Source: DSPP01 sp964607165
Lineage (GTDB): Bacteria > Zixibacteria > MSB-5A5 > DSPP01
Direction of reading: 5' to 3'
NCBI GenBank assembly: GCA_964607165.1
Contig: CAZSIT010000005.1
Span: 1-64,000 of the forward strand
Length of the DNA: 64,000 nt
A program made the position numbers and the translations under genes. Positions 33,999-43,559 of the stretch are shown here, piece after piece; within the stretch, counting starts at the first letter, position 1, and the number at the start of each line of letters is the position of its first letter. Below the pieces are notes generated by a model. The model was not told the origin of the DNA and did no database searches. It was given only the letters and a program-made list of their open reading frames with translations.

Positions 33999-35439
33999 TT
34001 GGACCAAGATGGCTAAACAAAGCCCATCTTATCGCGTAAGCTTTGGCGAAGCGGGCGGGCTTTCTGCGGGCCAAATTACTTGGGCTACAAAGGGAGAGCT
34101 GGTAGGCGTAAGCCGGGATGAGAAATTTTCGGCTATCACGACTGATACCCGCGAGCTTGTTGCCGGTGACATCTTTTTCGCCCTTCCGGGCGAAAAGACC
34201 GACGGCCATAGATTTCTTCAAAAGGCGTTCGCGGCCGGTGCGGGCCTGGCCGTCGTATCAAAAAGTTGGCATACTCAAAATCGCTCGGTTGAAAAGCCGC
34301 TCTTGGTTGTTGCGGATACCTTGCAGGCATTGGGAGATTTGGCCGCCTGGTATCGCGGGCGCTTCACGTTAAAAGTGGCTGGCATAACCGGTTCCTCCGG
34401 TAAAACTACGGCCAAAGAAATGACTTTTCAGGCCTTGTCCACCAGTTTCATGGCCACAGGCTCTCTGGGAAACTTCAATAACTTGATAGGTCTGCCTTTG
34501 TCCGTTTTCACCTTGAAGAAAGAGCACCGGGCAGCCGTTTATGAGCTCGGAATCAGTAAAAAAGGGGAGATGGCTCGGCTCACCTTAATCTGCCGTCCGG
34601 ACTACGGCGTAGTTTTAAATATCTCAGAAGCTCACCTTAAAGGTTTGGGAACCAAAGAAAAAGTGATGGAAGCCAAGCTGGAACTGGCCCTTGGCCTGCC
34701 TCCCGGCGGAACTCTTTTTCTGAACGCTGACGACCCGATGCTTTCCACCTATCTTGCCCTGAAAGAAATAAATGTCCGCTGGTTCGGTATCGAGAAGAAA
34801 GCCGACTTCCGGGCTACCGAATTGAGATTGAATGCTTTTGGCGGTTACGACTTCCTATATAATGGTAAACTTTCGGTAACGCTTTCCATCCTCGGCCGCC
34901 ACCAAATTTACAACGCCTTGGTTGCTTTAGCTCTTTGTGAAGCACTGGGTGCCGATTTGGAAAAAGCAAGACAAACTCTATCAGGATTTCATCCGGTTGC
35001 CTGGCGGATGGAATTGGAACGGGTTGCCGGCCTTACGATTTTAAACGACAGCTACAATGCCAACCCCGACTCTATGCGGGCCGCTTTAGCTACCTTAGCC
35101 GAGCAAAAAGCGGCCCGCAGGGTGGCCTGCCTGGGAGATATGAAAGAGTTGGGGGAGAAGTCAAAATCTTTGCATGCGGAAGTAGGTAAGACTGCCGCTT
35201 CTTTTGGCTTGGACTTGCTGATTGTGGTCGGTCTGGAGTCGAAAGCTCTGGCCGATGCGGCTCTTGCTTCGGGAATGGATTCCAAAAGAGTTTTTTGGTT
35301 TGTTTCTCAAAAAGAAGCGCTGGATTTCTTGCTTGGCTTTGTCCGTTCCGGCGATATGGTTTTGGTAAAAGCCTCGCGCGGCACCGGCCTGGATTTGCTG
35401 GTTCAGGGTTTAAAGGAAGGGTTCGGGGGGAGGAACTAA
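33979..35439 (+). CDS. murF: UDP-MurNAc-pentapeptide synthetase MurF
   Basis: MurF adds D-Ala-D-Ala to the UDP-MurNAc-tripeptide. 486 residues: N-terminal TDTRELVAGDIFFALPGEK, P-loop ITGSSGKTTAKEMTFQAL, NFNNLIGLPLSVF, and the C-terminal domain with ILNDSYNANPDSMRAAL and ACLGDMKELGEKS. The start overlaps murE by 20 nt. A somewhat downstream start (MAKQSPSY at 34009) is possible. Its stop overlaps the mraY ATG. Confidence 0.96.
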   Translation: MLAAATDWTKMAKQSPSYRVSFGEAGGLSAGQITWATKGELVGVSRDEKFSAITTDTRELVAGDIFFALPGEKTDGHRFLQKAFAAGAGLAVVSKSWHTQNRSVEKPLLVVADTLQALGDLAAWYRGRFTLKVAGITGSSGKTTAKEMTFQALSTSFMATGSLGNFNNLIGLPLSVFTLKKEHRAAVYELGISKKGEMARLTLICRPDYGVVLNISEAHLKGLGTKEKVMEAKLELALGLPPGGTLFLNADDPMLSTYLALKEINVRWFGIEKKADFRATELRLNAFGGYDFLYNGKLSVTLSILGRHQIYNALVALALCEALGADLEKARQTLSGFHPVAWRMELERVAGLTILNDSYNANPDSMRAALATLAEQKAARRVACLGDMKELGEKSKSLHAEVGKTAASFGLDLLIVVGLESKALADAALASGMDSKRVFWFVSQKEALDFLLGFVRSGDMVLVKASRGTGLDLLVQGLKEGFGGRN

Positions 35440-36524
35440 TGCTCTATCACCTCCTCTATCCCCTGGCGGATTACATCTCCGGTTTCAATATTTTTCGTTA
35501 CATCACTTTCCGCACGGCCAACGCTACAGTTACGGCCCTCTTTATCGCCTGGATTTTAGGGCCCTATTTCATCCGCAAACTGGCCCAAATGCAGCTGAAG
35601 GAAAAAATTCGCGAGGAAGGGCCGGAAAGCCATCAATCCAAAGCTGGAACCCCCACGATGGGAGGGCTTATCATCCTGGCGGCGATTTTGATTCCGACCC
35701 TGCTCTGGGCCAACCTGACCAATCGCTACATCCAGCTTATCGTTTTGGCTACCCTTTGGACCGGGGCCGTCGGTTTTATGGATGATTATCTGAAAGTCAT
35801 CAAACATCAGAAAAAAGGGATGGTGGCGCGCAAAAAATTCTCCGCTCAAATTCTATTGGGCCTGCTTTTCGGCACCGCGCTCTATTTCTTTCCCCCTTCA
35901 GCCGGTTTCACTCCCGATACCGATATCCCGTTTTTTAAAAACTACTACATCCCCTTCGGCCCGTTTTATATCCCCTTTGTGATGCTGATAATCACCGGCG
36001 CTTCCAACGCCGTCAATTTAGCCGACGGTTTGGACGGGCTGGCCATCGGATTATGCGGCATCTGTTTTATGGCTTTAGCCGGCCTGGCTTACGTCACCGG
36101 CCGCGTCGATTTTTCCGGCTACCTAACCATCACCTATTTGGAAGGGGCGGGCGAGTTGACTGTTTTCTGCGGCGCGGTGATGGGCGCTGCTTTGGGTTTT
36201 CTCTGGTTCAATTCCTACCCGGCGCAGGTCTTTATGGGAGATACCGGCTCTTTGTCTTTAGGGGGCTCGCTGGGCGCCGTGGCGGTGCTTTTAAAAAAAG
36301 AGATGCTCCTGGTAATTCTGGGGGGGGTCTTCGTGGCCGAAGCGTTATCAGTCATTTTGCAGGTGGGCTCTTTTAAGTTGAGGGGCAAGCGGATTTTCAA
36401 AATGGCTCCCCTCCATCACCACTTCGAGCTTTCCGGCTGGCCGGAGTCGAAGGTGGTCGTCCGCTTCTGGATTTTAGGGGCGCTTTTTGCCTTGTTAACC
36501 TTAAGCACGTTGAAAATTAGATAA
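35439..36524 (+). CDS. mraY: Phospho-N-acetylmuramoyl-pentapeptide transferase MraY
   Basis: MraY transfers phospho-MurNAc-pentapeptide to undecaprenyl phosphate, giving lipid I, in the inner membrane. The ATG at 35439 (TAATG overlap with murF, GGGGGAGGAA ribosome-binding site) gives 361 residues with about ten membrane segments. Signatures: ESHQSKAGTPTMGGLII, FMDDYLKVIKHQKKGM, NLADGLDGLAIG, MGDTGSLSLGG and MAPLHHHFEL. A longer upstream frame inside murF is not real. Confidence 0.97.
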   Translation: MLYHLLYPLADYISGFNIFRYITFRTANATVTALFIAWILGPYFIRKLAQMQLKEKIREEGPESHQSKAGTPTMGGLIILAAILIPTLLWANLTNRYIQLIVLATLWTGAVGFMDDYLKVIKHQKKGMVARKKFSAQILLGLLFGTALYFFPPSAGFTPDTDIPFFKNYYIPFGPFYIPFVMLIITGASNAVNLADGLDGLAIGLCGICFMALAGLAYVTGRVDFSGYLTITYLEGAGELTVFCGAVMGAALGFLWFNSYPAQVFMGDTGSLSLGGSLGAVAVLLKKEMLLVILGGVFVAEALSVILQVGSFKLRGKRIFKMAPLHHHFELSGWPESKVVVRFWILGALFALLTLSTLKIR

Positions 36525-37927
36525 TGCCCTATCATCCCGAACGTATAAAAGGAAAACAAATCACTATCTTGGGAATGGCCCGCTCCGGCATCGCTTTGGC
36601 CAAGTTGGTTAAACAGTTCGGCGCAACCCCCTTTGTTTCCGACCAAAAAGAGGCGAACGCTTTGGCGGAGTCGCTTTCTGATCTGCAAAAACTGGGGGTA
36701 GTTTACGAAACCGGCGGGCATACTTCTGCCTGTCTGGATGGCAAAGACTTTTTGGTGGTAAGCCCCGGCGTGCCCAAAGATGCTCCGATTTTAGAACAAG
36801 CCCAAAGTCGCGGGTTGCCGATTTTCGGCGAGATTGAAGTTGCCTACTGGCTTTGCAAATCGCCAATCATTGCTGTTACCGGCTCGAACGGAAAAACTAC
36901 TACGACCGCTTGGTTGGGAAATATTTTTTCCTCTTCTGGAGTTTCCACCAAAGTTGCCGGCAACATCGGCCTGCCCTTTTCAGCCGTAGTTGCCGAAAAA
37001 ACTTTTTATCAAATGATTGTTTTGGAAATCTCGTCGTTTCAATTGGAATATATCGAAGAGTTCGCCCCGGAAATTAGCCTGTTTTTAAACCTGTCGCCCG
37101 ATCATCTCGACCGCTATGCGAGTTTTGAAGAATACCGGGCGGCCAAGTTGCGCATCTTTGAAAACTTTGTCCCCGGCAAAAAAACGGTTTTGAATTATGA
37201 CGACGCTTTCCTGCGGAATTATGCCGGGAGTTTAAAAGGGGGAGAGATTTATTTTTTCTCGACGAAAGAAAAAGTTTCTCCGGGGGCTTATCTCGAAGGA
37301 GAACAGCTTGTTTTTGTCGGACCGAAAGGGAAAGTAGCGTTGGTTAAACAAGACGAACTTCCCATCAAAGGCCCGCACAACTGCGCCAACGCATTGGCCG
37401 CCGCAGCTGCGGCTTTGGCTTGGGGCTTGCCGGCTGAGGGAGTGATTAAAGGATTGTTAAGTTTCACCGGCGTGCCCCATCGCTTGGAGCCGGTCGCTAC
37501 TATCAACGGCGTCAATTTTATCAACGACTCCAAAGCCACCAACGTCGATTCGGTCTGGTATGCTTTGCAATCCGTTAAGCCGCCCATCATCCTTATTGCC
37601 GGTGGCAAGGACAAAGGGGCCGGCTATGCGCCTTTGCGGGAGTATTTCCCAGGCCGGGTCAAAGCAATGGTTCTGATTGGACAGGCCAAAAATTTAATCC
37701 GTCAGACACTGGGAGATCTGGCGCCAGCTTATGAAGCGGCCATTTTACCCGAAGCGGTCGAGAAAGCTTTTGATTTAGCCAAAGCCGGCGATACGGTTCT
37801 CTTTTCCCCGGCCTGTTCCTCCTTCGATATGTTTACCAATTTCGAAGAGAGGGGAGAGGTTTTTAAAAAAACGGTTATGGAAATAAAGCGCAGAGTGGAG
37901 AAAAAATGGAAAACCGCTGGGGCTTAG
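36524..37927 (+). CDS. murD: UDP-MurNAc-L-alanine:D-glutamate ligase MurD
   Basis: MurD adds D-glutamate to UDP-MurNAc-L-Ala. 467 residues: N-terminal Rossmann domain (ITILGMARSGIALAKLV), VVSPGVPKDAPIL, P-loop VTGSNGKTTTTAWLGN, LFLNLSPDHLDRY, and C-terminal NFINDSKATNVDSVWYAL and LIAGGKDKGAGYAPL. Start ATG overlaps the mraY stop. Overlaps ftsW by 22 nt. Confidence 0.96.
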   Translation: MPYHPERIKGKQITILGMARSGIALAKLVKQFGATPFVSDQKEANALAESLSDLQKLGVVYETGGHTSACLDGKDFLVVSPGVPKDAPILEQAQSRGLPIFGEIEVAYWLCKSPIIAVTGSNGKTTTTAWLGNIFSSSGVSTKVAGNIGLPFSAVVAEKTFYQMIVLEISSFQLEYIEEFAPEISLFLNLSPDHLDRYASFEEYRAAKLRIFENFVPGKKTVLNYDDAFLRNYAGSLKGGEIYFFSTKEKVSPGAYLEGEQLVFVGPKGKVALVKQDELPIKGPHNCANALAAAAAALAWGLPAEGVIKGLLSFTGVPHRLEPVATINGVNFINDSKATNVDSVWYALQSVKPPIILIAGGKDKGAGYAPLREYFPGRVKAMVLIGQAKNLIRQTLGDLAPAYEAAILPEAVEKAFDLAKAGDTVLFSPACSSFDMFTNFEERGEVFKKTVMEIKRRVEKKWKTAGA

Positions 37928-39039
37928 ATTTTTTTCTTTTGACCGTGGTTCTGATTTTGATGAGCGTCGGCGTGGTGATGGTCTATTCCTCCTCCCATTT
38001 CATCGCCGAGAAAAGGTTCGACTCGCCTCACTTTTTCCTCCTGCGCCAGCTGGTCTGGAGTCTAATCGCTATGGGCGCCATCTTCGTTCTCTCACGCATT
38101 GACTATCATCTCTATCGCAAAATCGCCCTGCCGCTTTTGGCCATCGCTTTTGTCCTGTTGGTGGCGGTACTTTTTGCCCGGCCGATCAAGGGAGCGCATC
38201 GCTGGATTACCTTTAAAGCTTTCCAATTTCAGCCTTCTGAATTTTTCAAGTTTGCACTGGCTGTTTATCTCGCCCACTCCCTGGCCAAGCGCTCCGGCCG
38301 GGTCAGAGAATGGCGCTATCTTTTGATTCCCTATGCCCCCATTCTCTTTTTGGCTTTCTTTTTAATAATGAAAGAGCCGGACCTGGGCACGTTTATCACC
38401 ATCGCCTGCATGACTTTTCTGGGTCTGTTTGTAGTCGGCGCCCGGATTAAACAGATGGCCATGGTAACTATTCCTGTGGTTCTGGCGGGATTAATTCTGG
38501 TTTTCGGTTTCGGCTACAAAAAGACCCGGGTACTGGATTACGCCCGCTCTTTTGCCGACCCGGCGGAGGGGAGCTATCAGGTCAAACAGGCAGTTTTAGC
38601 TTTGGGTTCCGGCGGAGTGTTTGGACAGGGCTTAGGAGAAGGGCATCAAAAAATGTTTTATCTGCCGGAACCGCACACCGATTTTATTTTTGCTTCCATC
38701 GGCGAAGAGGGCGGCTTTGTCGGTCTGGCCATCCTGCTCTTTTTCTTCCTGGTTTTAATCTGGCGGGGCTGGATGATTGCCGTCCGCGCTCCGGACCTGT
38801 TCGGTTTCCTTTTGGCTTTTATTCTGACGGCTTCAATTTTTGTTTCGGTAGTTCTGAATGTGGCCGTCGTTACCGGCTTGGTTCCAACCACCGGGATTCC
38901 GCTGCCCTTTTTGAGCTACGGCGGCAGCTCTCTTTTAGTGGTGGCTCTTTCCATTGGAGTTTTGCAAAATATCGCTGCTCAATCCAAGCTGTATGAAGCC
39001 GCCCGCGCTGCCAGGGAAAGGAGAAGCCGCTTTGCGTAA
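37906..39039 (+). CDS. ftsW: Septal peptidoglycan polymerase FtsW
   Basis: FtsW is the SEDS-family glycosyltransferase that polymerises lipid II at the septum together with FtsI. 377 residues with about ten membrane segments. SEDS signatures: IKGAHRWITFKAFQFQPSEF, MKEPDLGTFI, LGSGGVFGQGLGEGHQK, LPEPHTDFIFASIGEEGGF and VPTTGIPLPFLSYGGSS. All are intact. It overlaps murD and the murG start. Confidence 0.96.
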   Translation: MENRWGLDFFLLTVVLILMSVGVVMVYSSSHFIAEKRFDSPHFFLLRQLVWSLIAMGAIFVLSRIDYHLYRKIALPLLAIAFVLLVAVLFARPIKGAHRWITFKAFQFQPSEFFKFALAVYLAHSLAKRSGRVREWRYLLIPYAPILFLAFFLIMKEPDLGTFITIACMTFLGLFVVGARIKQMAMVTIPVVLAGLILVFGFGYKKTRVLDYARSFADPAEGSYQVKQAVLALGSGGVFGQGLGEGHQKMFYLPEPHTDFIFASIGEEGGFVGLAILLFFFLVLIWRGWMIAVRAPDLFGFLLAFILTASIFVSVVLNVAVVTGLVPTTGIPLPFLSYGGSSLLVVALSIGVLQNIAAQSKLYEAARAARERRSRFA

Positions 39040-40177
39040 GGTTTTGTTTGCCGGCGGCGGCACCGGCGGGCATATCTATCCTGCCTTAGCTATGGCACAG
39101 GAACTGGCTGCCCGTTTCCCCGGTTTCCAGCCGGTTTTTGTCGGCCGGGCCGGCGGGCCGGAAGAAAAAATTGTCCCCGCGGCCGGCTTTGAACTGTTCA
39201 CCTTAAAGGTGGCCGGAATTGCCCGCTTCTGGTCGCTCAGAAATTTGCTTGTTCCGCTCAAACTTTTGGGTGCGTTGTTGGCCGCCCGCAAACTGCTCAA
39301 TAAGCTCTGCCCTTCGGTGGTAGTCGGCACCGGCGGCTATGTCTCCTTCCCGGTTTTGTTCTGGGCGCAGTGGAAAAAAGTCCCGAATATTTTACAGGAG
39401 CAGAATTCCGTTCCCGGGTTGGTAACCCGTTTGTTGGCCCCGCGCGCCAATCTGGTCTTTCTCGGTTTTGCCGAATCGGCCCGCTTTTTCTCCAAACTGG
39501 AAAACCTGCTCTACGCCGGCAATCCGGTGCGGCCCAATCTAAACAAGAAAAGGGAAGAGGGAGCAGCAGTGTTTGGTTTATCGCCGGATAAAAAAACCGT
39601 TTTCATATTTGGCGGCAGCCAAGGAGCACGCAAGCTGAACGAAGCGGTCAGGAGTTGGGTTTCGACTGGAAATACTTCCAGCTTTCAGATTCTTTGGCAA
39701 ACCGGCTTGCGCTGGTTTCAAGAACACGAAACTCAATTGAATCAAAGTCCCAATTGTGTGGTTGTCCGCCCCTACATCGATGATATGGCCGCCGCCTATG
39801 CCTGCGCCGATTTGGTCGTCTGCCGCGCGGGGGCTTTGTCGATTGCCGAATTGAGCGCTTTGGGAAAGCCCTCAATTTTAATTCCCTACGAATTAGCCGC
39901 TGCCGACCACCAAACCAAAAATGCCGAAGCTTTGGTGCGTGTTGGCGGAGCCTTTTTGCTCAAGGAAAAAGAGTTGGGTTCCGGAATTTTGGCCGAAAAG
40001 ATTACAGAGTTGTTGAATGACCCAAACGGACTTAAGAAAATGTCTCAAAAATCAAAGCAATTCGGCCGGCCGGAAGCGGCCCGCCAGATGGCCGTGGAAA
40101 TAGTGAAGTTGGCTTCAAAAGTTAAAATGGAGGAGGCTTCCGCGGCATGTCTAAACCCTAAGGAGGTGCAATGTTAA
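39032..40177 (+). CDS. murG: UDP-GlcNAc:lipid I N-acetylglucosaminyltransferase MurG
   Basis: MurG converts lipid I to lipid II at the cytoplasmic face. I take the TTG at 39032, which has a good ribosome-binding site (AAAGGAGAAG) and gives (M)RKVLFAGGGTGGHIYPALA directly. Longer upstream frames run inside ftsW. The 381-residue protein has GTGGYVSFPVL, LQEQNSVPGLVTR, FGGSQGARKLNEAV and CRAGALSIAELSALGKPSI. An alternative start codon in the middle of an overlapping cluster is common. Confidence 0.95.
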   Translation: MRKVLFAGGGTGGHIYPALAMAQELAARFPGFQPVFVGRAGGPEEKIVPAAGFELFTLKVAGIARFWSLRNLLVPLKLLGALLAARKLLNKLCPSVVVGTGGYVSFPVLFWAQWKKVPNILQEQNSVPGLVTRLLAPRANLVFLGFAESARFFSKLENLLYAGNPVRPNLNKKREEGAAVFGLSPDKKTVFIFGGSQGARKLNEAVRSWVSTGNTSSFQILWQTGLRWFQEHETQLNQSPNCVVVRPYIDDMAAAYACADLVVCRAGALSIAELSALGKPSILIPYELAAADHQTKNAEALVRVGGAFLLKEKELGSGILAEKITELLNDPNGLKKMSQKSKQFGRPEAARQMAVEIVKLASKVKMEEASAACLNPKEVQC

Positions 40178-41589
40178 CTATGGTCAAAGAAAAAAGAGCC
40201 GCTCTTCCGGTTTTACGCAAAATAAAGAAGCTGCATTTTGTCGGCATCGGCGGCACCGGTATGTGCGGAATGGCCGAAGTTTTGTTCAATCTCGGTTATA
40301 AAATCAGCGGCTCCGATTTGGCTCCCTCGGAAGCGACCGAGCGTTTGGCCGGCTTGGGCATTCCGGTCACTTTTGGCCATAAGCCGGAAAATGTAACGGG
40401 CGCCGACGTGGTGGTCGTTTCCTCCGCCGTTCGCGAAGAAAATCCGGAAGTGGCCGCCGCCCGCAAAAATAAAATTCCGGTTATCCGCCGGGCGGAAATG
40501 TTAGGCGAGTTGATGCGTATGAAATTCGGCATCGCCGTCTCGGGCACGCACGGGAAGACTACCACGACCTCAATGATTGGCCAGATTCTGTCCTCTGCCG
40601 GTTTGGACCCGACCATCGTGGTCGGCGGCCGGGTGGTCAACCTGGGCACAAACGCCCGTTTGGGGGAAGGGGAGTTTATGGTTTGCGAAGCGGACGAATA
40701 CGACCGCTCCTTTTTAATGCTTTCGCCCCATATCGCCGTGGCGACCACATTGGAGGCGGACCATCTCGATTACTACAAAAATTTGGGCGAGATTAAAGAG
40801 GCTTTCATTCAGTTCTTGAACAGCGTTCCGTTCTACGGTTCGATTGTGCTATGCGCCGATGAGCCGAATCTGTGCGCCATCGAGCCCGCTTTGACCCGAC
40901 CGGTCATTCGCTACGGTGTTTCCTGTCCAATCGGCGAATGCGACTATTGTGCGGGTGGCGTCACGATGGAGGGTTTAACCACCCATTTTTTGCTCGAATC
41001 GAAATTTGGAGATAGCGAAAAGCTCTTTTTGCGCGTTCCCGGCCTGCACAACGTCAAAAACGCCTTGGCCGCCGCCATCGTCGGCCGGGAGCTGGGTCTT
41101 TCCTGGGAGAAAATTGCTTTAGGTCTTTCCGAATTTCGCGGCGTGCGCCGCCGCTTCGAGCTCAAAGGGGAAGGGCGCGGGGTGATTGTGGTGGACGATT
41201 ACGCCCACCACCCCACCGAGATAGAAGCCACCTTGCGAGCCGCCCGCGCCGCTTTCCCCGGCCGGAATATCATCGCGGTATTCCAGCCCCATCTCTTTTC
41301 GCGCACGCGTGATTTTGCCCTCGAATTTGCCGTGGCTTTGAAGGCGGCCGACCGCGTCGTTCTGACCGAAATCTACCCGTCCCGCGAGGAACCGATTCCG
41401 GGTGTCAGCTCGGCTCTGATTGTTCAGGGTTTCGAAAAAGGCGGCTTTAAAAACTTCGATTTTGTGGCCCGCTGGGAGGAGGTGCCGGAGGTCTTGCTTC
41501 CCAAGCTTCAGAAAGGGGACGTCGTCATTACTTTGGGCGCCGGCTCCATTTACCGTGCCGCCGATAAGCTGGTGGAGCTTCTAAAGTGA
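40171..41589 (+). CDS. murC: UDP-N-acetylmuramate:L-alanine ligase MurC
   Basis: MurC adds L-alanine to UDP-MurNAc, the first step of stem-peptide synthesis. 472 residues: HFVGIGGTGMCGMAEVL, SSAVREENPEV, P-loop VSGTHGKTTTTSMIGQ, ADEYDRSFL, EADHLDYYKN and DDYAHHPTEIEATL. A clear AAGGAGG lies before the ATG at 40171. It overlaps murG by 7 nt. In many genomes murB follows here; in this cluster ftsQ follows directly. Confidence 0.97.
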   Translation: MLTMVKEKRAALPVLRKIKKLHFVGIGGTGMCGMAEVLFNLGYKISGSDLAPSEATERLAGLGIPVTFGHKPENVTGADVVVVSSAVREENPEVAAARKNKIPVIRRAEMLGELMRMKFGIAVSGTHGKTTTTSMIGQILSSAGLDPTIVVGGRVVNLGTNARLGEGEFMVCEADEYDRSFLMLSPHIAVATTLEADHLDYYKNLGEIKEAFIQFLNSVPFYGSIVLCADEPNLCAIEPALTRPVIRYGVSCPIGECDYCAGGVTMEGLTTHFLLESKFGDSEKLFLRVPGLHNVKNALAAAIVGRELGLSWEKIALGLSEFRGVRRRFELKGEGRGVIVVDDYAHHPTEIEATLRAARAAFPGRNIIAVFQPHLFSRTRDFALEFAVALKAADRVVLTEIYPSREEPIPGVSSALIVQGFEKGGFKNFDFVARWEEVPEVLLPKLQKGDVVITLGAGSIYRAADKLVELLK

Positions 41590-42311
41590 GGCGAATTTTG
41601 CGCGACGCCGGTTTGGCCGGGCTTTTAGGAGTTTTTGCGCTACCCGGGTATTTCTACTTTGGTCCGCATCCGCCCATTGTCCGCCAAATTGAAGTGGAAG
41701 GAGCGGAGAAAATTCCGCCCGCCGAGATTGCCTGCAAACTGGAAAACTTGAAAGGCCGGCACTTTTCACACTTTTCCACTATAAAGGCCGCCCGCGCGGT
41801 TTTGAAAGACCGGCGCATCGAAAAAGTGGCGGTACGTTTTACTTTCCCAAATAAACTGATTGTCTGGGTCAAGGAGAAGAAATTCGATTTCACTTTAGCT
41901 GCCGATAAACTCTACGGCCTTTCCGAAAAGCTGGAGATTTTTCCTTTGACTCCGGAAGATAAGATTGCCGGAAAATTAGTTGTCTCCGGCTGTGGATGGT
42001 TTAACGGCTGGTATTACGTTCCGGCAAAATCAGCGGCAATGGGGCGCTTTGCCAATTTTTTGCAGAACGTTCGCACGGAGTATCCGGAGTTTTTAGATAA
42101 GCTTTCACAGCTGGATTTTGAAGACCGCAACAACGTCAAAGTTTACTTTTTGGACACCGGCGCCGAAGTAAACTTGGGCGCTCCGCCCTACGAGCCAAAA
42201 CTTGTTTTATTAAAACAGCTTTTGGCAACCGGGGTTCCCGCCGGCAATCTGGATTTGCGCCAAAAAAATTCGGTGTACGCCTTCACCGGTTCTTCGGAAG
42301 GGGGAAAATGA
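41586..42311 (+). CDS. ftsQ: Division protein FtsQ (DivIB)
   Basis: A 241-residue bitopic protein: short N-terminus, one membrane segment (about 8-25), a POTRA domain (about 37-105, VRQIEVEGAEKIPPAEIACK to VRFTFPNKLIVWVKEKKF) and the FtsQ/DivIB beta domain. FtsQ scaffolds FtsL-FtsB and controls the septal synthase. GTG start overlaps the murC stop. Its stop overlaps ftsA. Confidence 0.88.
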   Translation: MRRILRDAGLAGLLGVFALPGYFYFGPHPPIVRQIEVEGAEKIPPAEIACKLENLKGRHFSHFSTIKAARAVLKDRRIEKVAVRFTFPNKLIVWVKEKKFDFTLAADKLYGLSEKLEIFPLTPEDKIAGKLVVSGCGWFNGWYYVPAKSAAMGRFANFLQNVRTEYPEFLDKLSQLDFEDRNNVKVYFLDTGAEVNLGAPPYEPKLVLLKQLLATGVPAGNLDLRQKNSVYAFTGSSEGGK

Positions 42312-43528
42312 ATCGGACGGCTGTTTCCGCGCTCGATATCGGTTCCACCAAAGTCACAGCGGTGGTGGTGGAAACCAACGGCGACCGCCAGCCGAAGCTG
42401 GTCGGTTTGGGCACAGCCCCCACGCGCGGCGTCAAGCGCGGGGTGGTGGTGGACCTCTTCGGCGCGGTCGATTCCATCCGCCAGGCCGTCCGGGATGCCG
42501 AGCTGGTTTTCGGCCTTCCGATAGAACGGATTGTGGTCGGCATTAGTGGAGAGCATCTGAAAAGCCTGCACAGCCGGGGTGGAGTTTCGGTTGCGCACTC
42601 TACTTTGGGAATCTCCGAGCAGGATTTAGCCCGAGCCGTCGCGCAAGCCCGTGCGGTCATTCTGCCCCAGGACCGGGAAATTTTTCATACCATTCCGTTT
42701 GAATTTTCGCTGGACGGCCAGGGTGGTATCAAAGACCCGCGCGGAATGTCCGGCTCCCGTTTGGAAGCGGATGTTCATCTGGTCACCGGTTCGACCACGG
42801 CCGCTCAAAATCTTTTCCGTTGCGTGGAAAAAGCGGAAGTCGAGCCCTGCGATTTGGTTTTGTCCGTTCTGGGCGCTTCGGAAGCGGTCTTTTCGCAAGC
42901 CGAAAGGGAACGCGGCTCAATCCTTTTGGACATTGGCGGAGCATCCACGCATATGGCGGTTTTTCTTGAAGGGGAGCTTTTGCACACTTTCGTCATTCCG
43001 CTCGGCGGCGGCAACGTTACCAACGATATAGCCATCGGCCTGCGTCTGGAGCCGCCGGAGGCCGAGGAGTTGAAAAAAAGCTTTGGCGTGGCCTGCTCGC
43101 ACATGGTCGATCCGGAAGAGGCCTTGGTTTTGCCCCCTTCCGCTGGAAGAGGAGAACGAAAAGTTTCGCAGTCTCTCTTGGCGGCCATCATCGAGCCGCG
43201 GATGGAAGAAATCTACGGCCTGGCCTTGCGCGAAGTCCGCTCGCTGGGCTTGACCGAATTTCTCACCGGCGGCGTCGTTTTAACCGGCGGGGCTTCCCTT
43301 TTGGCCGGGGCGGCGCCTTTGGCGGAAGAAGTTTTCGATTTGCCGGCGCGAATCGGCATTCCCAAAGGTTTCGGCGGCACCATCGAGCAAGCTGTCAACC
43401 CCCAATACGCCACCGCCATCGGCTTAGCGCTTTTCGGTTGCAACAACCGGCTGGGCCAAAAGAAACCGCGCGGAGGCGTTTTTGGCCTATGGGAAAAAAC
43501 CGTTGACTGGATGCGCGAATATTTGTAA
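42308..43528 (+). CDS. ftsA: Division protein FtsA
   Basis: FtsA is an actin-like ATPase that tethers FtsZ to the inner membrane. 406 residues with the actin-fold motifs SALDIGSTKVTAVVVE, SILLDIGGASTHMAVF and GGVVLTGGASLLAG, and the 1C domain between (LPIERIVVGISGEHL). The C-terminal amphipathic tail (EKTVDWMREYL) fits the membrane-targeting helix. Overlaps ftsQ by 4 nt. Confidence 0.96.
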   Translation: MNRTAVSALDIGSTKVTAVVVETNGDRQPKLVGLGTAPTRGVKRGVVVDLFGAVDSIRQAVRDAELVFGLPIERIVVGISGEHLKSLHSRGGVSVAHSTLGISEQDLARAVAQARAVILPQDREIFHTIPFEFSLDGQGGIKDPRGMSGSRLEADVHLVTGSTTAAQNLFRCVEKAEVEPCDLVLSVLGASEAVFSQAERERGSILLDIGGASTHMAVFLEGELLHTFVIPLGGGNVTNDIAIGLRLEPPEAEELKKSFGVACSHMVDPEEALVLPPSAGRGERKVSQSLLAAIIEPRMEEIYGLALREVRSLGLTEFLTGGVVLTGGASLLAGAAPLAEEVFDLPARIGIPKGFGGTIEQAVNPQYATAIGLALFGCNNRLGQKKPRGGVFGLWEKTVDWMREYL

Positions 43529-43559
43529 TAACTAAACCCACAAACCGATAGGAGCAGGT

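Noticed and set aside
38954..39031. Upstream start of murG inside ftsW
   Set aside because: The MurG fold begins at RKVLFAGGGTGG; the TTG at 39032 has a good ribosome-binding site, whereas the extension is ftsW sequence in another frame.
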